From Alkalibacillus haloalkaliphilus (lineage in GTDB: Bacteria; Bacillota; Bacilli; Bacillales; Alkalibacillaceae), in contig NZ_BJYA01000019.1 in assembly GCF_007991275.1 (NCBI RefSeq), forward strand, positions 1 through 64,000: a stretch of 64,000 nucleotides of DNA, written 5' to 3'. Position 1 is the first letter of the stretch, and every line of letters starts with the position of its first letter. Position numbers and translations under genes: made by a program. The notes under the pieces were generated by a model. That model was not told the origin of the DNA. It worked only from the letters and a program-made list of their open reading frames with translations, and ran no database searches. Positions 61,517-64,000 of this stretch are shown piece after piece.

Positions 61517-62161
61517 ATGTCTCAAAACGAAGAACCAAAAAAGTTCAATAAAATCGAGGCAGAACAATTAAATATTGTCGACAAAAACGGAAAAGTGAAG
61601 CTCTCTTTATTCAACCAAGACCATATCCCACCAGCTATTATGGATGGCGTCGATATTTTACCAGGTCATCGACAAAATGATCCAATCTCTGGGTTAATGT
61701 TTTACAACTCAGACGGTGATGAATGTGGTGGTTTAATTTATGGAAATGAAATTAAAGAAGATGGTAGTTACGAAGCTGGTGCCTCATTGACTTTCGACCA
61801 ATATAAACAAGATCAAGTGGTCCAAATGAGTTATAATGACCGTAATGGTGAACGAAGTTACGGCTTTTCTGTATATGACCGACCAGAACAAGGCCTAAAA
61901 GAGACAATCGAAAAACAAGAGGAAATTAAAAAATCCAACCTTTCTGATGATGAAAAAGATGAAGCTACTAAACAACTTTTTGAAGGTAATGTACCCCGTG
62001 CACAAATGGGTAAAAGCACAAAAGGCGATGTTTCAGTTAAATTAATGGACAGCAAAGGGAACCAGCGCATTAGAATGGTCGTTGACGAGCATGACGTTCC
62101 TAAAATTGAATTCCTCGATGAAAAGGGGAATGTAACCTATCGACTCCCACCTAAGGAATAA
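61517..62161 (+). CDS. hypothetical cytoplasmic protein, repeated D-K-x-G-N/K strands
   Basis: A 214-residue soluble protein. The N-terminal IEAEQLNIVDKNGKVKLSLF and C-terminal VSVKLMDSKGNQRIRM ... IEFLDEKGNVTYRLPPKE have the same short beta-hairpin character, flanking a central region (SGLMFYNSDGDECGGLIYG). ATG 61517 is chosen for TAGGGGG upstream; an in-frame ATG at 61475 has none. No family recognised. It is a single gene with a terminator after it. Confidence 0.7.
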   Translation: MSQNEEPKKFNKIEAEQLNIVDKNGKVKLSLFNQDHIPPAIMDGVDILPGHRQNDPISGLMFYNSDGDECGGLIYGNEIKEDGSYEAGASLTFDQYKQDQVVQMSYNDRNGERSYGFSVYDRPEQGLKETIEKQEEIKKSNLSDDEKDEATKQLFEGNVPRAQMGKSTKGDVSVKLMDSKGNQRIRMVVDEHDVPKIEFLDEKGNVTYRLPPKE

Positions 62162-62168
62162 TTGAACC

Positions 62169-62202
62169 AAAAAAAGAGATACATATACTCGTATCTCTTT
62201 TT
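62169..62202 (+). terminator. bidirectional terminator
   Basis: AAAAAGAGATAC (62171-62182) and GTATCTCTTTTT (62191-62202) pair perfectly around an 8-base loop. It ends at the stop codon of the convergent CAP-domain gene. Confidence 0.88.
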
Positions 62203-62908
62203 ACTTACCTATAAACATTTGTGTCCAATACGTTTGATGCCCATCTTGAACATACCCAACACCAAGATGAGTAAACGAATCGCTTAATATATTAGCTCTG
62301 TGGCCATCACTGTTCATCCAACCGTCCATCACTTGTTCTGGTGAGCGTTGGCCCATTGCGATATTTTCACCTGCTGCCATATAATGCAGACCGTATTCAT
62401 CCATCATTTCAAAAGGAGAGCCATAAGTGGGTGATTGGTGGTCAAAGTAGTTGTTAACTGCCATATCACGCGATTTCTCACGCGCAACAACACTCGCCTC
62501 TTCGGAAAAATCGACAGGTTCAAGGCCTTCTTTTTCACGCTCTTCATTAACTAATGCGTGCACTTCCTTTTCAAACTCTTGCGGTGTAAAGTCTTCTGTA
62601 TCAACTTGACTTTCCGGTTGATAGCCATCTAATTGACTTGGGTTAAATACAGGAGATGCTTCCTGATCACCTTGGCTAATTTGCGAAAGTGTAACTGCAA
62701 TGTGATCAAACGTTTCAACAACTGAACCAATCATCTCTTGAAAATCAGCTTCTGACATTCTAACTTTAAAATCATCGACGACATCTTCTAATGTTATACC
62801 CTCACCTACTTGTTCTTCATCAGTAGACTCTTGGCTGAAAAATTCGCCTACAGGGAACAAATATAGTGCACCGAAAATAATCGCCACGAGTAAAATCGCT
62901 CTAATCAT
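62201..62908 (-). CDS. CAP-domain (SCP/YkwD-like) protein
   Basis: A 235-residue exported or membrane-anchored protein: an N-terminal hydrophobic segment (about 1-18), a Glu/Asp-rich stalk, and a C-terminal CAP domain (about 115-235) with LVNEEREKEGLEPVDFSEE, the histidine block YFDHQSPTYGSPFEMM, GENIAMGQRSPEQVMDGWMNSDGHRANI and HLGVGYV. Such proteins occur on the Bacillus cell or spore surface with unknown function. The ATG is preceded by AAGGAACG. Confidence 0.85.
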   Translation of the reverse strand: MIRAILLVAIIFGALYLFPVGEFFSQESTDEEQVGEGITLEDVVDDFKVRMSEADFQEMIGSVVETFDHIAVTLSQISQGDQEASPVFNPSQLDGYQPESQVDTEDFTPQEFEKEVHALVNEEREKEGLEPVDFSEEASVVAREKSRDMAVNNYFDHQSPTYGSPFEMMDEYGLHYMAAGENIAMGQRSPEQVMDGWMNSDGHRANILSDSFTHLGVGYVQDGHQTYWTQMFIGK

Positions 62909-63019
62909 ATAGCTCGTTCCTTCCTTGATGAACTTCTACTACTCTTATTATAGTACGGATACTACCATAATGAACAAAAAATCGACTTCGTAAACAGTTA
63001 GCAATATTTAGGACCTTTC

Positions 63020-63463
63020 TTAGTCAAAAGAATCCCATACCCTTAAATAGTTCACATCAATACAATACTTCCCATAACACGAACCACTCAGGCTCTCATC
63101 CTGACAAACAATTTCAACTCGTTCAACACTAGCGAATGTTTTACTAACAGCATTACCCGTCTGATTCGTTACAGATGGACCTACGGGAGCTGAGATTTCA
63201 AAAGTGTGCTCTTGCTCATCTGAATCCGTTACGATCACTATTAAACTGTTCGCACAACCACTAATATAATTGACTGTGATTGTCCCACCCACTTGCTCGA
63301 CTGAATTATTACTAGACGGCGTCCCACTTTCATTACCATTTTCCCAAAGCAACCTTCTCGTCTCTGCTTCAGTACAAGGATAGGACCAATTACCACAAAA
63401 AGATGACTCAATAATAAACGGTTCTAAATTAAAGTTACCCCTCTTACTACATGAACTACTCAT
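63020..63463 (-). CDS. S-Ena-like endospore appendage subunit (DUF3992-type)
   Basis: A 147-residue cysteine-rich protein (Cys at 5, 23, 30, 70, 120, 129, 134). From memory it has the Ena pattern: a short N-terminal connector with Cys5, an FCGNWSYPC segment, a beta-sandwich with VNYISGCANSLIVIVTDS and ASVERVEIVC, and a closing SGSCYGKYCIDVNYL. Ena proteins form disulphide-linked spore appendages. Only one cysteine is in the N-terminal connector, unlike the CCxC of Bacillus cereus Ena1. GAGGAGTGG precedes the ATG, 4 bases after the upstream gene. Confidence 0.62.
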   Translation of the reverse strand: MSSSCSKRGNFNLEPFIIESSFCGNWSYPCTEAETRRLLWENGNESGTPSSNNSVEQVGGTITVNYISGCANSLIVIVTDSDEQEHTFEISAPVGPSVTNQTGNAVSKTFASVERVEIVCQDESLSGSCYGKYCIDVNYLRVWDSFD

Positions 63464-63466
63464 CGT

Positions 63467-64000
63467 CTACCACTCCTCTGATGCTCTAAATACGCCTTGA
63501 ACAGTAGTACTACCAGAGAACGTCCCTACGGCAAGTGTTATAATTGATGTAGATGGTAGAACGATGTCTAGTAAATTACCCTCAGTTAAATTAGTCTGGT
63601 TCCCTTGCCCACCAACCGCTAACCCTTGAAATACGACTTGACCAGGAGTCGAAAACGATGTCGCTGTATTATTTACTCTAAGTGCTGTTTCTGTTGCCGG
63701 AATATTTGTATTAGCTGTTGGAAAATCGGAGAATGCGGTATTGAGCGTTCCACCTAATACAATTTGGTAGAATATATCTGCACCCGTTACTAAATCTAAT
63801 CCTTCCAACGTAACATTGATGGAATTCGGCCTGCCTGATCCTGCAGGAAATTCAGCTTTCCGTTGAAAACTTAGTAAAGGCGTCAATGTTGTAGTTGCTG
63901 TTACAGTGCGTCTGGCTGAAGTCACTCGAAAAGAAGGAACATTTTCCCCTAATATACTATATTGCCGACCAGCCACTCGAATTAAGAAAGATGTTGTCTC
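63467..64000 (-). CDS. probable spore-surface protein, 5' end outside the window
   Basis: The frame is open to the right edge with no stop, so the start is outside the window; at least 178 residues are visible. It begins in the window with ETTSFLIRVAGRQYSI and ends GVFRASEEW. It is beta-rich, full of Thr, Val, Asn and Gly, without cysteine, resembling exosporium or BclA-C-like jelly-roll proteins. It is 4 bases from the Ena-like gene and so its operon partner. An internal GTG at 63976 lacks a ribosome site and is not used. The exact family is uncertain. Confidence 0.6.
   Translation of the reverse strand, partial: ETTSFLIRVAGRQYSILGENVPSFRVTSARRTVTATTTLTPLLSFQRKAEFPAGSGRPNSINVTLEGLDLVTGADIFYQIVLGGTLNTAFSDFPTANTNIPATETALRVNNTATSFSTPGQVVFQGLAVGGQGNQTNLTEGNLLDIVLPSTSIITLAVGTFSGSTTVQGVFRASEEW

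Overview
The window is AT-rich, Gram-positive, endospore-former DNA, best read as a moderately halophilic or alkaliphilic member of the Bacillaceae. The pointers are a gamma-type small acid-soluble spore protein, a PdaA-type cortex deacetylase, a spore-appendage-like protein, strong AGGAGG ribosome sites with frequent TTG/GTG starts, and gene order matching the Bacillus subtilis ygxA-ygzB-perR, gsaB-ygaE, ygaC/ygaD-sspE-mutY-yfhP-yfhH-recX-yfhF and yfjP-pdaA-yfkF-yfkH-yfkI-yfkJ segments. Osmolyte genes and an acidic binding protein suggest a salty niche. The species cannot be named from the sequence.

Layout. 1-6.5 kb: tandem rRNA-type promoters firing out of the left edge, then ygxA, ygzB, perR with a Per-box, a cobalamin adenosyltransferase/2-hydroxyacid dehydrogenase pair, bcp, a small K+ channel and hemL (gsaB). 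6.5-20.3 kb: an ArAE exporter behind a terminator-containing leader, a 336-bp intergenic repeat, a MoxR/DUF58/DUF4129-like operon, an ABC exporter, ntdP, sspE, mutY, yfhP, yfhH, an SDR, recX, yfhF, and a GNAT gene behind a long structured leader. 20.4-22.4 kb: a yxlEFG-like ABC operon. 22.4-30.9 kb: a type IV pilus locus in two divergent operons (pilB-C-A-D-M-N-O and three minor-pilin genes ending in a 407-residue PilX-like protein with a large C-terminal domain). 30.9-39.4 kb: alkA, pdaA, an Na+/H+ antiporter, OsmC, MFS, YihY, YfkI-like, a tyrosine phosphatase, PlsC-like and HAD proteins, then a second copy of the intergenic repeat. 39.7-53.4 kb: a YkgJ-type cluster protein, a YflJ-like peptide, mreBH, an ABC-2 exporter, a K+/H+ antiporter, a PAS-GGDEF diguanylate cyclase, a Rieske oxidoreductase, a 20-bp-period repeat array, and a three-gene unit of two unknown membrane proteins and a HAD phosphatase. 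53.5-59.7 kb: a complete carnitine-to-glycine-betaine module with a TetR regulator, three matching operators and a betaine-type ABC importer. 59.7-64 kb: a CocE-type hydrolase, an unknown protein, a CAP-domain protein and a two-gene spore-surface operon cut by the right edge.

How the genes work together. The carnitine module is the most complete circuit: the importer takes up a quaternary amine, carnitine dehydrogenase oxidises it, a BKACE enzyme cleaves the 3-keto product with acetyl-CoA, and a thioesterase releases glycine betaine. A TetR protein appears to control both its own promoter and the catabolic promoter through the same operator. The pilus locus contains all core assembly parts but no PilT retraction ATPase. 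The most novel-looking features are the PilX-like tip candidate, the GNAT leader with mutually exclusive helices that can bury the ribosome site, the paired intergenic repeats, and the Ena-like spore appendage operon.
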